64,000 nucleotides of DNA from Zobellia nedashkovskayae (GTDB lineage Bacteria > Bacteroidota > Bacteroidia > Flavobacteriales > Flavobacteriaceae): assembly GCF_015330125.1 (NCBI RefSeq), contig NZ_JADDXR010000002.1, forward strand, positions 186,001 through 250,000, in the 5' to 3' direction. How positions within the stretch are numbered: the first letter of the stretch is position 1; every line of letters starts with the position of its first letter. Made by a program: the position numbers and the translations under genes. Of this stretch, positions 1 through 8,355 are shown piece by piece. A model generated the notes under the pieces. The model did no database searches, was not told the origin of the DNA, and saw only the letters and a list, made by a program, of their open reading frames with translations.

Positions 1-921
1 TTAATAGGTTGGAGTGAACACAATCTTAAAACCAATGTAGATTTTGAGGCAGATAATAGTACGTACTGTGCCGGAGAGAAAGCCAGAAACAAGTTGATTA
101 ATACCTATGGGTGGAAAATTAATGACAAAGGATTTTTAGGTATTACAATAACTGAATTACCTAACCAAGAACATACAGACAGCTATACTCTTCCGACGAT
201 TACAGGGACAAACTTAACCGGAAACGAAATGTATTATACAGGCCCTACTGGCACCGGTCAATTTTTTTCTTTTGGTACAACGCTTTACGCAAGTGATTTT
301 CCAGACTATCCCGTAACACTATACATTTATGATTTTAGTGGCGCTAGTACATCAGGCTGTAATGATGAGAAAAGCTTTGAGCTTACATTAAACACTATTT
401 GTAAAAATCCAATTGCCGATAATTTAGAGTCTGCATTGAGCTGTACTAATTATACATTACCAGAACTAAGTAAAAACAATTTCTACTATACGGAAGCCAA
501 TGCTAATGGAGAAAAACTTGAAGGAGGTAATATTATCTACAACAGTAAAACGCTGTATATCCATACGGGCTCAGGCGACTGTTATGACGAGAATACTTTT
601 AAAATTACAATAAACAGAAGTTTATGCGATATTGAGATTAAACCAGTTGATCCCTGCTTGGTTGAATTTCCACAATTTATAACACCTAATGGAGATGGCC
701 GATTTGATGTATTCAAACCCAGAAAAAATCCTTGCGGGCAATCCGGTAAATTGCATATTCTTGACAGATATGGTAGACTTGTTTATGCAACTGACGATTT
801 ATCCTTGGGCTGGGACGGCACTGACAACTCACGAAAACTACCTGAAATGGATTATTGGTACCTATTCCAAAACTCTGATTCCGGTAAAACATTTACAGGT
901 CATTTTTCAATACTCCGATAG
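1..921 (+). CDS. Surface protein (3' part only) with type IX secretion C-terminal domain
   Basis: The frame is open from base 1, so the start lies outside the window; 306 residues are visible. The first 45 or so (FEADNSTYCAGEKARNKLI region) resemble the end of the leucine-rich or BspA-like segments common in flavobacterial surface proteins. Two modules of about 75 residues follow. The second has the pattern Cys-x-x-Tyr-Thr-Leu-Pro, YYT, then Cys-x-x-Glu-Asn, which recurs twice in the next surface protein (1499-3832). From about residue 218 comes a gliding-motility-type C-terminal domain (FITPNGDG, ILDRYGRLVY, GWDGT, DYWY, TGHFSI), the type B export signal of the type IX system. The role is probably an adhesin or other surface protein; no enzymatic domain is visible. 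The gene ends 59 bp before a broken uvrB copy, the same spacing as between the next surface gene and the intact uvrB. Confidence 0.85.
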   Translation, partial: LIGWSEHNLKTNVDFEADNSTYCAGEKARNKLINTYGWKINDKGFLGITITELPNQEHTDSYTLPTITGTNLTGNEMYYTGPTGTGQFFSFGTTLYASDFPDYPVTLYIYDFSGASTSGCNDEKSFELTLNTICKNPIADNLESALSCTNYTLPELSKNNFYYTEANANGEKLEGGNIIYNSKTLYIHTGSGDCYDENTFKITINRSLCDIEIKPVDPCLVEFPQFITPNGDGRFDVFKPRKNPCGQSGKLHILDRYGRLVYATDDLSLGWDGTDNSRKLPEMDYWYLFQNSDSGKTFTGHFSILR

Positions 922-980
922 CTTCACCAAAAATTTCAATCCAGCTACAATAGGTCATAGTTCTTTTGTAATTTTAAAGG

Positions 981-1240
981 ATGAAATTTAAAGTAGTCTC
1001 AGAGTTCAAACCAACCGGCGATCAGCCAGGAGCCATAAAGCAAATTGTAGAAGGAATGGATGCCGGTGAGCGCTACCAAACCCTTTTGGGTGTTACGGGT
1101 TCGGGTAAGACCTTTACCGTCGCTAATGTTATTGAACAGGTGCAACGTCCTACCCAGGTGCTTGCCCATAACAAAATATTGGCAGCACAGTAGTACTCTG
1201 AATTCAAACAGTTTCTTCCAGAAAATGCGATTGAGCACTC
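981..1240 (+). pseudogene. uvrB: Truncated duplicate of the uvrB 5' end
   Basis: This stretch matches the first 255 bp or so of the intact uvrB at 3892. By hand I count 13 mismatches over 981-1235. It keeps the ATG and the Walker A motif GVTGSGKT. At codon 71 the intact TTG has become TAG (1191-1193), and similarity stops near 1235-1240 inside what would be codon 85, followed by unrelated sequence. It can encode at most 70 residues with no helicase core, so it is a remnant, not a gene. The mismatches include several replacement changes (Ile for Leu, Gln for Leu), as expected without selection. Confidence 0.9.
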
Positions 1241-1401
1241 TATCCTTTCAATTTATTAAATAAATGAAACCGACACATTCTCAAGTAAAAAGTCTATATG
1301 GATTATTTACCCAAAAATAAGCGCAATAATTAAATTAGGTTTTATTCGTTCAAGTGTTAAGGTATTAGCTGAAGTAAAGTATCCAAAATGAATTACTTAG
1401 T

Positions 1402-1409
1402 TAATTTTG
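1402..1409 (+). promoter_or_regulatory. Possible -7 box for the LRR surface-protein gene
   Basis: TAATTTTG fits the Bacteroidota -7 consensus TAnnTTTG and lies about 90 bp upstream of the gene at 1499. No TTTG -33 element is seen at the right distance, so this is a weak call. The rest of 1241-1498 shows nothing else. Confidence 0.3.
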
Positions 1410-1498
1410 TTCACCAAATTTAATTAAAACATACTATTTGCAAATTACTTAAATGGCATACTTTAAATGACCATTAAAGAAAAGTTCACTTTTAACAA

Positions 1499-3832
1499 AT
1501 GAAGAAAATCAAGGTTTTTTTATTCCTGTCTGTATTTGTTCAATTCGTAGCTGCCCAGGTAACCCCTGTTGAAAAAGCAGCACTTTTAGCATTTTACAAT
1601 GCAACTGATGGGCCAAATTGGGTAAGTGAAAATGATGCCGACTTGACTAATGATTGGAATTTTACGGGTCCCGTGACAGATGATTGGTTTGGTATAACAA
1701 TTAATGGGGGTAATATAACCGCACTTGATCTAAATCTAACTAACGATTTAGCAGGAAGCAATAATCTAGTGGGAATAATACCAAACGAAATTGGAGACCT
1801 ACAATGGTTAACTATTCTTGATTTGGCTATTGGCGAATTAACTGGCCCCATACCTTTAAGTATTACGACCCTTACCGATTTACAAACCCTTAACCTTTTT
1901 AATAATGATTTAACGGGAACAATTCCAGCTGCTCTCAGCAATCTAACACAATTGCAAATTCTCCATTTAGCACAAAACGAGCTGACGGGCGAAATTCCAT
2001 TATCATTAACAACTTTTGCTAATTTACAATGGTTAACGTTACGAAATAATAATCTATCTGGTGAAATTCCGATTGAGATTACCAATATGGTAACACTAAC
2101 GGTTTTACAATTGGATGGTAACCAATTTACGGGTTATGTATACCCAGAATATGGTAATTTAATAAACCTTACTATTTTTGGTTTAGAGCGTAATTTGTTA
2201 ACTGGTACTATTCCTACCGAACTTGGCAATCTTATAAATATAGTTGATTTCAGAATTGGAAATCAAAACCTAACAGGAACACTACCAGTTTCTTTACGCA
2301 ATTTGGTAAGGGCAACAAATATTAGTATCGATCATACTAACGTAAGTGGTGAAATTCCTCCAGAATATGGTGAACTTATTAATGTAGAACTACTTATCCT
2401 CTCTGAAAATAATTTAACAGGGCCAATACCAGATTCCTTTAGCAATCTAACTTCCTTAAAATGGTTGGATTTGAGAAATAACCAGCTTTCTGGGACTACA
2501 CCTGATATTTTTTCAAATCTTACTCAACTCGAAATCTTATTTTTAGATTTCAATAAATTTACAGGTAGTATTCCAAATAGTATTACTTCCCTCATTAGTT
2601 TAATTAATTTCTCAGTTTCCAATAATCAATTGACTGGTACTATACCCCCTGGAATTAGTTCATTAACGAATCTCCAATCATTATATTTACAAAACAATCA
2701 ACTGGAAGGAACAATACCTAATTTCACATCGCTGCCTGATTTCAGAACGCTAGTTTTCAGCAATAACCAATATCAATTTGGTGATTTTGAAAGTCAATTC
2801 GACCAGTATAGTATGAATCTTTCAATATTTAGTGATAATCCTCAGTCAAAAGTTAACGAAATAGAGAATTTATCCCGTAACATAGGCGATAACATCACCT
2901 TAATAACAACAGTTAGCGGCACTCAAAACCACTATCAATGGTTCAAAGACGGTGTCGCTATTATAGGTGCACCCGACAGCCCTACACTTACATTAAATAA
3001 CATACAAGCTGCCGATGCGGGGGTATATTACGCAGAAATTACTAGTGATATCGTGTCCGACCTTACTTTAGAAAGAAATGATATTACTATAATTATTAAT
3101 TGCGTAATGCCAACCGTTGATAATCCTGATGATGTTATTACTTGCGAAAGTTATACATTACCACCCCTTTCAGTTGACAATTACTATTATACCGATACAA
3201 ATACAGGTGGCACACAATTAAATGCAGGGGATGTAATAACAGCTTCACAAACACTTTACGTGTATACCAGAACAAATGGTTGTTCAAACGAGAATAACTT
3301 TAATATTCAAATAGATAGTCCTACCCTAATCGATAGCATTTTAGATGTGGAGGTTTGCGAGAACTACGCTCTACCTATTCTCAACAATGGCAATTACTTT
3401 ACTCAAACCAACGGTACAGGTACCGAGCTTTTTGCAGGTGATATCATAAACGTTTCACTGACCGTTTATATTTACAATGAATCTGCATCTTGTTCTAATG
3501 AAAACAGTTTTACTATATTGATAGACCCCTTATTATGCGAAGAAAAACCAGAACCTGAAATCTCATGTACAATTGATTTCCCCAATTTCTTTACACCAAA
3601 TAATGATGGAGCGAATGACAATTATGTTCCCATTACAGATGTCTGTTCTCCAAGAGGTACATTAAGTATTTTTGACCGCTATGCAAAATTAGTGTTCCAA
3701 ACAAACTCACTGTACAATACATGGGATGGGACTTACAATGGCAAACCTTTACCATCTTCAGATTATTGGTACCGATTTGAAAATATTGAAAACAAAGAAG
3801 TAATAACTGGCCATTTTGCATTAAAGCGATAG
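1499..3832 (+). CDS. Leucine-rich-repeat surface protein, type IX secreted
   Basis: 777 residues. A signal peptide (MKKIKVFLFLSVFVQFVAAQ) is followed by about 14 plant-type leucine-rich repeats (LxxLxLxxNxLTGxIP) over residues 85-425. An Ig-like domain (QWFKDG, DAGVYYAEI) lies near 454-534. Two modules (CxxYTLPxL, YYT, CSNEN) cover about 535-680. A gliding-motility-type C-terminal domain (FFTPNNDG, IFDRYAKLVF, TWDGT, DYWYRFEN, TGHFALKR) starts near 690. The family layout indicates export by the Sec and type IX systems and display on the cell surface, probably for binding other cells, proteins or polysaccharide. The C-terminal domain and the 59-bp spacer before uvrB are paralogous to those of the preceding surface gene. 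A modified or duplicated surface gene inserted upstream of uvrB is the simplest reading. Confidence 0.93.
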   Translation: MKKIKVFLFLSVFVQFVAAQVTPVEKAALLAFYNATDGPNWVSENDADLTNDWNFTGPVTDDWFGITINGGNITALDLNLTNDLAGSNNLVGIIPNEIGDLQWLTILDLAIGELTGPIPLSITTLTDLQTLNLFNNDLTGTIPAALSNLTQLQILHLAQNELTGEIPLSLTTFANLQWLTLRNNNLSGEIPIEITNMVTLTVLQLDGNQFTGYVYPEYGNLINLTIFGLERNLLTGTIPTELGNLINIVDFRIGNQNLTGTLPVSLRNLVRATNISIDHTNVSGEIPPEYGELINVELLILSENNLTGPIPDSFSNLTSLKWLDLRNNQLSGTTPDIFSNLTQLEILFLDFNKFTGSIPNSITSLISLINFSVSNNQLTGTIPPGISSLTNLQSLYLQNNQLEGTIPNFTSLPDFRTLVFSNNQYQFGDFESQFDQYSMNLSIFSDNPQSKVNEIENLSRNIGDNITLITTVSGTQNHYQWFKDGVAIIGAPDSPTLTLNNIQAADAGVYYAEITSDIVSDLTLERNDITIIINCVMPTVDNPDDVITCESYTLPPLSVDNYYYTDTNTGGTQLNAGDVITASQTLYVYTRTNGCSNENNFNIQIDSPTLIDSILDVEVCENYALPILNNGNYFTQTNGTGTELFAGDIINVSLTVYIYNESASCSNENSFTILIDPLLCEEKPEPEISCTIDFPNFFTPNNDGANDNYVPITDVCSPRGTLSIFDRYAKLVFQTNSLYNTWDGTYNGKPLPSSDYWYRFENIENKEVITGHFALKR

Positions 3833-3891
3833 TTACCCAGAATATTTCAATCCAGTCACTTTAAATCACTCTTCTTTCGTAATTTTAAAGG

Positions 3892-5880
3892 ATGAAATTT
3901 AAAGTAGTCTCAGAGTTCAAACCAACCGGCGATCAGCCAGGAGCCATAAAGCAACTTGTAGAAGGAATGGATGCCGGTGAGCGCTACCAAACCCTTTTGG
4001 GAGTTACGGGTTCGGGTAAGACCTTTACCGTCGCTAACGTAATTGAACAGGTGCAACGTCCTACTCTAGTGCTTGCCCATAACAAAACATTAGCAGCACA
4101 GTTGTACTCTGAATTCAAACAGTTTTTTCCAGAAAACGCGGTTGAGTATTTTGTTTCTTACTATGATTATTACCAACCGGAAGCTTTTATACCCTCATCT
4201 GGAATCTATATAGAGAAAGATCTTTCTATAAATGAAGACATTGAAAAACTACGTTTGAGTGCCACTTCGTCTTTACTTTCGGGGCGTCGTGATGTTTTAG
4301 TGGTGGCTTCCGTTTCGTGTTTGTACGGTATTGGAAACCCTGTGGAATTTCAAAAGAATGTCATCACAATTAAAAAAGACCAAGTAATTGCCCGCACCAA
4401 GTTTCTACATCAATTGGTACAGAGCCTATATTCTAGAACCACGGCTGATTTTAGAAATGGTAATTTTAGGGTAAAAGGAGACGTTGTTGACGTTTTTCCT
4501 AGTTATGCCGATCATGCTTTCCGTATTCACTTTTTTGGTGATGAAGTTGAAGAAATAGAAGCTTTTGACCCTTTTAACAACAATGTGATTGAGGTTTATG
4601 AAACTTTAAACATCTACCCTGCCAACATGTTCGTTACTTCTCCTGACATCCTCCAAGGTGCTATTCATCAGATTCAGGAAGATATGGTAAAGCAGGTAGA
4701 TTATTTTAAGGAAATAGGGAAACCACTTGAAGCAAAACGTCTTGAAGAACGCACAAGTTTTGATTTAGAAATGATTCGTGAACTCGGCTATTGTTCTGGT
4801 ATTGAGAATTATTCGCGCTATTTAGATGGTCGCCTACCTGGTACAAGACCTTTCTGTCTTTTGGATTATTTTCCTGATGATTATTTAATGGTGATTGATG
4901 AAAGTCATGTTACGATACCACAGGTACACGCGATGTACGGTGGCGACCGTTCTAGAAAAGTGAATTTAGTAGATTACGGATTCCGACTTCCTGCCGCTAT
5001 GGACAACCGCCCTTTAAAGTTCGAAGAATTTGAAGCACTTCAAAATCAAGCAATATTCGTTAGTGCCACACCTGCAGATTACGAGTTACAACTAAGCCAA
5101 GGAGTGTTTGTAGAACAGGTTATTAGGCCAACGGGGCTTTTAGACCCTATTATTGAGGTAAGACCAAGCCAAAACCAAATTGATGACCTTGTAGAAGAGA
5201 TTCAGTTACGGGTAGAGAAAGATGAACGAACCTTGGTAACCACTTTGACCAAAAGAATGGCCGAAGAACTTGCCAAGTACCTAACACGTATAAATGTTCG
5301 TTGCCGTTATATTCATAGTGATGTGGATACACTGGAAAGAGTAGAAATCATGCAAGACCTTAGAAAAGGTATATTTGATGTGTTAATAGGAGTAAACCTC
5401 CTTCGTGAAGGATTGGATTTACCAGAAGTTTCTTTGGTAGCAATTTTAGATGCGGACAAAGAAGGCTTTCTGCGAAGCAATAGATCGCTAACACAAACCG
5501 TTGGTAGAGCAGCAAGAAATTTAAACGGTAGAGCGATAATGTATGCTGATAAAATTACGGCGAGTATGCAGATGACCATTGATCAAACAAACTACCGTCG
5601 TGAAAAGCAAATTGCCTATAATACGAAACATGGTCTCGTACCAAAATCATTGAATAAAAGTTTGGATAGTGTACTCTCAAAAAATTCAGTTTCTACATAT
5701 CATTTCCAAAAAGAAGAGATGAGAGCTGCCGAACCGGACCTCGATTATTTGACAAAAGATCAAGTTGAAAAAATGGTTCGAGAAAAAAGAAAGGCAATGG
5801 AAAAAGCTGCAAAAGAACTTGATTTTATGCATGCCGCAAAACTGAGAGATGAGATTAAATTACTTCAGGAAAAGGTCTAA
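3892..5880 (+). CDS. uvrB: Excinuclease ABC subunit B
   Basis: UvrB is the damage-verifying helicase-like subunit of bacterial nucleotide excision repair. It is loaded by UvrA and recruits UvrC for incision. The 662-residue length is normal. Visible are Walker A GVTGSGKT (37-44), the beta-hairpin region YYDYYQPEAF (90-99), the Walker B DESH near 336, the helicase C-terminal motif QTVGRAARN near 535, and a UVR motif in the last 40 residues that contacts UvrC. The start at 3892 is supported by the canonical [19 protein letters not shown] beginning. The 5' 255 bp exist as a second, broken copy at 981. The gene appears intact and is not in an evident operon. Confidence 0.98.
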   Translation: MKFKVVSEFKPTGDQPGAIKQLVEGMDAGERYQTLLGVTGSGKTFTVANVIEQVQRPTLVLAHNKTLAAQLYSEFKQFFPENAVEYFVSYYDYYQPEAFIPSSGIYIEKDLSINEDIEKLRLSATSSLLSGRRDVLVVASVSCLYGIGNPVEFQKNVITIKKDQVIARTKFLHQLVQSLYSRTTADFRNGNFRVKGDVVDVFPSYADHAFRIHFFGDEVEEIEAFDPFNNNVIEVYETLNIYPANMFVTSPDILQGAIHQIQEDMVKQVDYFKEIGKPLEAKRLEERTSFDLEMIRELGYCSGIENYSRYLDGRLPGTRPFCLLDYFPDDYLMVIDESHVTIPQVHAMYGGDRSRKVNLVDYGFRLPAAMDNRPLKFEEFEALQNQAIFVSATPADYELQLSQGVFVEQVIRPTGLLDPIIEVRPSQNQIDDLVEEIQLRVEKDERTLVTTLTKRMAEELAKYLTRINVRCRYIHSDVDTLERVEIMQDLRKGIFDVLIGVNLLREGLDLPEVSLVAILDADKEGFLRSNRSLTQTVGRAARNLNGRAIMYADKITASMQMTIDQTNYRREKQIAYNTKHGLVPKSLNKSLDSVLSKNSVSTYHFQKEEMRAAEPDLDYLTKDQVEKMVREKRKAMEKAAKELDFMHAAKLRDEIKLLQEKV

Positions 5881-6104
5881 TTTTACTCCTTTTTATTAAA
5901 ATTATGAATTTTCCTTACACGCTAAATATTATATTTACTTAACACACCTTTAGAAACTGATTTACAAATTAATAACCTCTATTTTTAGACAAGACTAAAT
6001 TAGGTTTCAAAGTCATATTTACGCTTAAAAACACCTCTTGGCACTACTCTAGTTTTCTTCTTAAATATAAATGAAAATATGTTTTTTTCTAGACGCTCTT
6101 CATG

Positions 6105-6142
6105 CATTTTGATTTTAAGATGGTCACCTTAAAATCAAAATG
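6105..6142. repeat. Perfect 15-bp inverted repeat with TGGTCA repeats
   Basis: Left arm 6105-6119 and right arm 6128-6142 are exact reverse complements, with an 8-nt loop. TGGTCA occurs in the loop (6121) and again at 6141, 20 bp apart. There is no T-run after either arm, so it is not a typical intrinsic terminator. It could be a relic of a transposon end or a protein-binding site. Confidence 0.75.
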
Positions 6143-6195
6143 GTCAAAACTTTCCCGACAATACTAGCATTATTAATATTCTTAAATCAATAAAA

Positions 6196-6231
6196 AAGAA
6201 GCACCTTAGAAATGACTCCAAGGCGCTTCTT
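6196..6231 (-). terminator. Terminator of hsp20
   Basis: A 12-bp stem (AAGAAGCACCTT against AAGGCGCTTCTT, one mismatch) is followed on the minus strand by a run of T. It lies about 90 bp after the hsp20 stop codon. Confidence 0.8.
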
Positions 6232-6257
6232 CAACTAACCAACCAAACTTAAATCTA

Positions 6258-6303
6258 CCCGATCAAATCGGGATTATGAAACGTTTTATCTTGACGATAA
6301 AAC
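6258..6303 (-). other. Two small stem-loops in the hsp20 3' untranslated region
   Basis: CCCGAT/ATCGGG with a 3-nt loop (6258-6272) and GTTTTATC/GATAAAAC with a 5-nt loop (6283-6303) sit between the hsp20 stop and its terminator. They may stabilise the transcript or act as extra termination signals; neither has a clear T-run. Confidence 0.5.
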
Positions 6304-6317
6304 AACCAATCTAACTA

Positions 6318-6743
6318 TTACTTTAATTCAATAAGACGCTTAGGTTTTGGCAAAGCTTCTTCTTTTTTGGGTAATTCTACCTTTAAAACACCATCAACAT
6401 AATCAGCTTTTATATCATCTACATTGATTGATTCTGGAAGCGTAAAAGCTCTTTTAAAAGATGAAAACCTGAATTCACGGCGTGTATAATTCTCTTCTTT
6501 TACTTCCTCTTCATTTTTAAATTCAGATGAAATAGTTAAAAGCTCATTATCCACCTCAATATTAAAATCTTCTTTTTTTCTACCCGGCACAATTAACTCA
6601 AGATCAAAACTCTTTTCATTATCCTTAATGTTTACAGCAGGAGAGCTTCCGTCTGTATTCTCCATGCCTCCAAACCAATCCGGCTTGAAAATTTCATTCA
6701 TTAATGCTGGGAACGCTAAATTATTTCTTTTTACTACACTCAT
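6318..6743 (-). CDS. Small heat-shock protein, Hsp20/alpha-crystallin family
   Basis: 141 residues. This is an ATP-independent holdase chaperone that binds unfolding proteins in the cytoplasm as an oligomer. The alpha-crystallin domain spans about residues 35-130 (KSFDLELIVPGRKKEDFNIE, then VDDIKADYVDGVLKVELPK, where GVLKVELPK is the family signature). The C-terminus KRLIELK resembles the I-x-I/V-type tail that docks neighbouring subunits. There is no signal peptide. The gene is transcribed alone, divergently from the DUF1456 gene. The 256-bp upstream region holds three TGTCA-type palindromes that may control it. A near-consensus promoter box (CAAATTATA on the plus strand at 6789) lies between these and the start. 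Confidence 0.95.
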   Translation of the reverse strand: MSVVKRNNLAFPALMNEIFKPDWFGGMENTDGSSPAVNIKDNEKSFDLELIVPGRKKEDFNIEVDNELLTISSEFKNEEEVKEENYTRREFRFSSFKRAFTLPESINVDDIKADYVDGVLKVELPKKEEALPKPKRLIELK

Positions 6744-6813
6744 GATTTTTATATTTTGAATTAAACTTTAATTTCAGGTGGTAAAAGTCAAATTATATAC
6801 CAATTACAAAAAC

Positions 6814-6883
6814 ATGTCTTTTTGACATATTTAGTGCTTATTTGCATGACTAAATGTCATTTTCTACTATTTTAATATGACAT
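6814..6883. promoter_or_regulatory. Cluster of TGTCA palindromes, candidate operator for hsp20
   Basis: ATGTC-5-GACAT at 6814-6828, ATGAC-5-GTCAT at 6846-6860, and ATGTCAT (6854-6860) paired with ATGACAT (6877-6883). All share the half-site TGTCA/TGACA. The cluster lies 70-140 bp upstream of hsp20 and 117-186 bp upstream of the divergent gene at 7000. Confidence 0.5.
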
Positions 6884-6999
6884 TTTTACTTTTTCAGGTC
6901 TAATCATTGCGTTTAGCTAACACTTAACCAGTTATGATTCTTTTGCAAGGGTATGGTTCTAAGTGTTATTTGTAATACCTTGCTAAAAAATTCAAGGCC

Positions 7000-7374
7000 A
7001 TGACTAATAATGACGTGCTCAAGAAGCTTAGAGTAGCCCTAATGTTTAGGGATGATGATATAATTGATGTTTTAAAGCTTGTAGATTTCAAAATCAGTAA
7101 AAGTGAATTAGGAGCCTTTTTTAGAAAAGACGACCATCCTAATTATATGGAATGCGGAGATCAAGTATTACGTAACTTTTTAAATGGTTTAGTAATATAT
7201 TTAAGAGGTACCAAAGAGAGTCCTAAAACTCCCGGAGAAGTCCTTTCTAAGAAAACAGCTAAGCCTGAAGCTAAAGTCAATCATACAAAAAGACCTGATT
7301 TTAAAACCCAACAAGAAAGGAAGATTAATAAGGATATTACGAACGTAAAATACAAGAACAAAAAAAAATCCTGA
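7000..7374 (+). CDS. DUF1456 (YehS-like) protein
   Basis: 124 residues. The N-terminal 70 (MTNNDVLKKLRVALMFRDDD, then ISKSELGAFFRKDDHPNY, QVLRNFLNGLVIYLRG) match the DUF1456/YehS family. Its normal form has two such repeats of about 65 residues; here the first is clear and a second copy is absent. A Lys-rich tail replaces it (KKTAKPEAKVNHTKRPD, ending KYKNKKKS). The biochemical function of the family is unknown to me. The basic tail could bind nucleic acid, but that is inference. The stop codon lies inside the terminator hairpin of the convergent gene at 7421. Confidence 0.88.
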   Translation: MTNNDVLKKLRVALMFRDDDIIDVLKLVDFKISKSELGAFFRKDDHPNYMECGDQVLRNFLNGLVIYLRGTKESPKTPGEVLSKKTAKPEAKVNHTKRPDFKTQQERKINKDITNVKYKNKKKS

Positions 7375-7400
7375 GTTCGATGATGAGTCGTACTCAGGAT
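7361..7400 (-). terminator. Terminator for the small secreted-protein gene
   Basis: Perfect 9-bp stem ATCCTGAGT (7368-7376) with ACTCAGGAT (7392-7400). On the minus strand it is followed by eight or nine T. It overlaps the 3' end of the convergent DUF1456 gene. Confidence 0.85.
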
Positions 7401-7420
7401 TAAAGTTCTTTCAACAGGGT

Positions 7421-7756
7421 TTAGCCCGCTATTCGTACAGGCATGGTGTAAGCCCTTCCCACTTTATATTCCTGTACATTTACTTTCTGGTAATTAAGTT
7501 TCTCTTTCACAAACATTTCCAAAACCTCATTATCCGCATTAACGGTAAGAATTACAATCTCACGCTTTTCATTTAACGTGAAACGCACAAAAGCGGTCAT
7601 GTCTACGTGTTTTGAAGACAAAGAATTATCTCTTAATAGTTCCGAAATTTGGACTGATAGGCTTTTAGAAGGATTTTCATTTTCTCCGTCATTAGCAAAA
7701 GTACTACCTACTGAAAGTAGCATTGCAGCTACCCAGACTAAACTAATTTTTCTCAT
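7421..7756 (-). CDS. Small secreted protein, paralogue of the one at 16099
   Basis: 111 residues with an N-terminal signal peptide (VWVAAMLLSVGSTFA, cleavage before NDGEN). The mature part aligns with the protein at 16099-16443: a helix with Q-I-x-E-L/M-L, then a strand pattern (AFVRFTLNEKREIVILTV against AEVRVAVDEGNYLKILSI), N-E/A-L, and an ending GRAYTMPVRIA against GIVYRIPIEVA. The spacing is reminiscent of a TonB C-terminal fold (strand, conserved small region, final Met/Ile-Pro-Val/Ile strand), but I cannot confirm that. It is probably periplasmic. It sits next to the Lrp-type regulator and is transcribed in the same direction, 137 bp downstream of it. Function unknown. Confidence 0.85.
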   Translation of the reverse strand: MRKISLVWVAAMLLSVGSTFANDGENENPSKSLSVQISELLRDNSLSSKHVDMTAFVRFTLNEKREIVILTVNADNEVLEMFVKEKLNYQKVNVQEYKVGRAYTMPVRIAG

Positions 7757-7893
7757 GATTTATCGCTTTAAATGATTTGATGAATTACTTTAAAGACGAC
7801 AGGGACATAAGATCGTTACCGAAATGCATTTATTTTAACATATTCTTGTGATTTGAGCTGGGCACTACATAAGAATACGGAGTTTAATCTGCA

Positions 7894-8355
7894 TCAACTC
7901 TCAAAATTGATGTGCCTACTCATATTTTCTTCTACGGATATAAAAGATTCTATACCTCTAATACCTTCTATGGTTAGTATTGCTTCTTGATACAGATTCC
8001 TATAATGCAAGCTATCCTTAGCATGTACCTTAATGAATATATCATACTTACCAGTGCTATGGTGAATTTTAACCACTTCTTGAATTTTTGTCAATTCTTC
8101 TATCACCACCTTATACAAAAAGCTCTCACGCAAATAGATTCCTAAGAAGACAGTCATCTTATACCCCATCTTACTATAATCCAAACTTAAGGTCGATCCT
8201 TTTATAACCCCCATATTCTTCATCTTTCGGGTGCGCATATGCACTGTTCCCGGAGATATACCGGCGTTCTTTGCTACTTCCGTATATGGCATCTGCGCAT
8301 CGCCGGATAGCAGTGTCAATATCTTATGGTCTACTGAATCAAGTTTATCTCTCAT
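7894..8355 (-). CDS. Lrp/AsnC-family transcriptional regulator
   Basis: 153 residues, the usual length. The N-terminal winged-helix part (LDSVDHKILTLLSGDAQMPY, EVAKNAGISPGTVHMRTRKM) covers about 5-65 and the RAM/ligand-binding alpha-beta domain about 70-150 (GKYDIFIKVHAKD, IRGIESFISVEE). The family senses amino acids and controls their metabolism as dimers to octamers. The gene faces away from the TonB receptor at 8916 across a 560-bp gap. Downstream of that receptor lie an aminotransferase, a permease and alanine dehydrogenase, so this protein is a good candidate for the local regulator; that link is inference from position. Confidence 0.95.
   Translation of the reverse strand: MRDKLDSVDHKILTLLSGDAQMPYTEVAKNAGISPGTVHMRTRKMKNMGVIKGSTLSLDYSKMGYKMTVFLGIYLRESFLYKVVIEELTKIQEVVKIHHSTGKYDIFIKVHAKDSLHYRNLYQEAILTIEGIRGIESFISVEENMSRHINFES

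Larger units (their letters stand above)
5881..6317. other. Intergenic stretch between convergent uvrB and hsp20
   Basis: No credible coding region. It holds a perfect 15-bp inverted repeat (6105-6142), the hsp20 terminator (6196-6231) and two further short stem-loops (6258-6303). The remainder, 5881-6104, is AT-rich with no recognisable feature. Confidence 0.7.

Noticed and set aside
689..991. 100-codon plus-strand ORF over the end of the first surface gene
   Set aside because: It is out of frame with the surface gene whose C-terminal domain is clear, and its product resembles nothing.
1594..2085. 163-codon minus-strand ORF inside the leucine-rich-repeat gene
   Set aside because: A shadow of the repetitive coding strand; no signal, motif or promoter.
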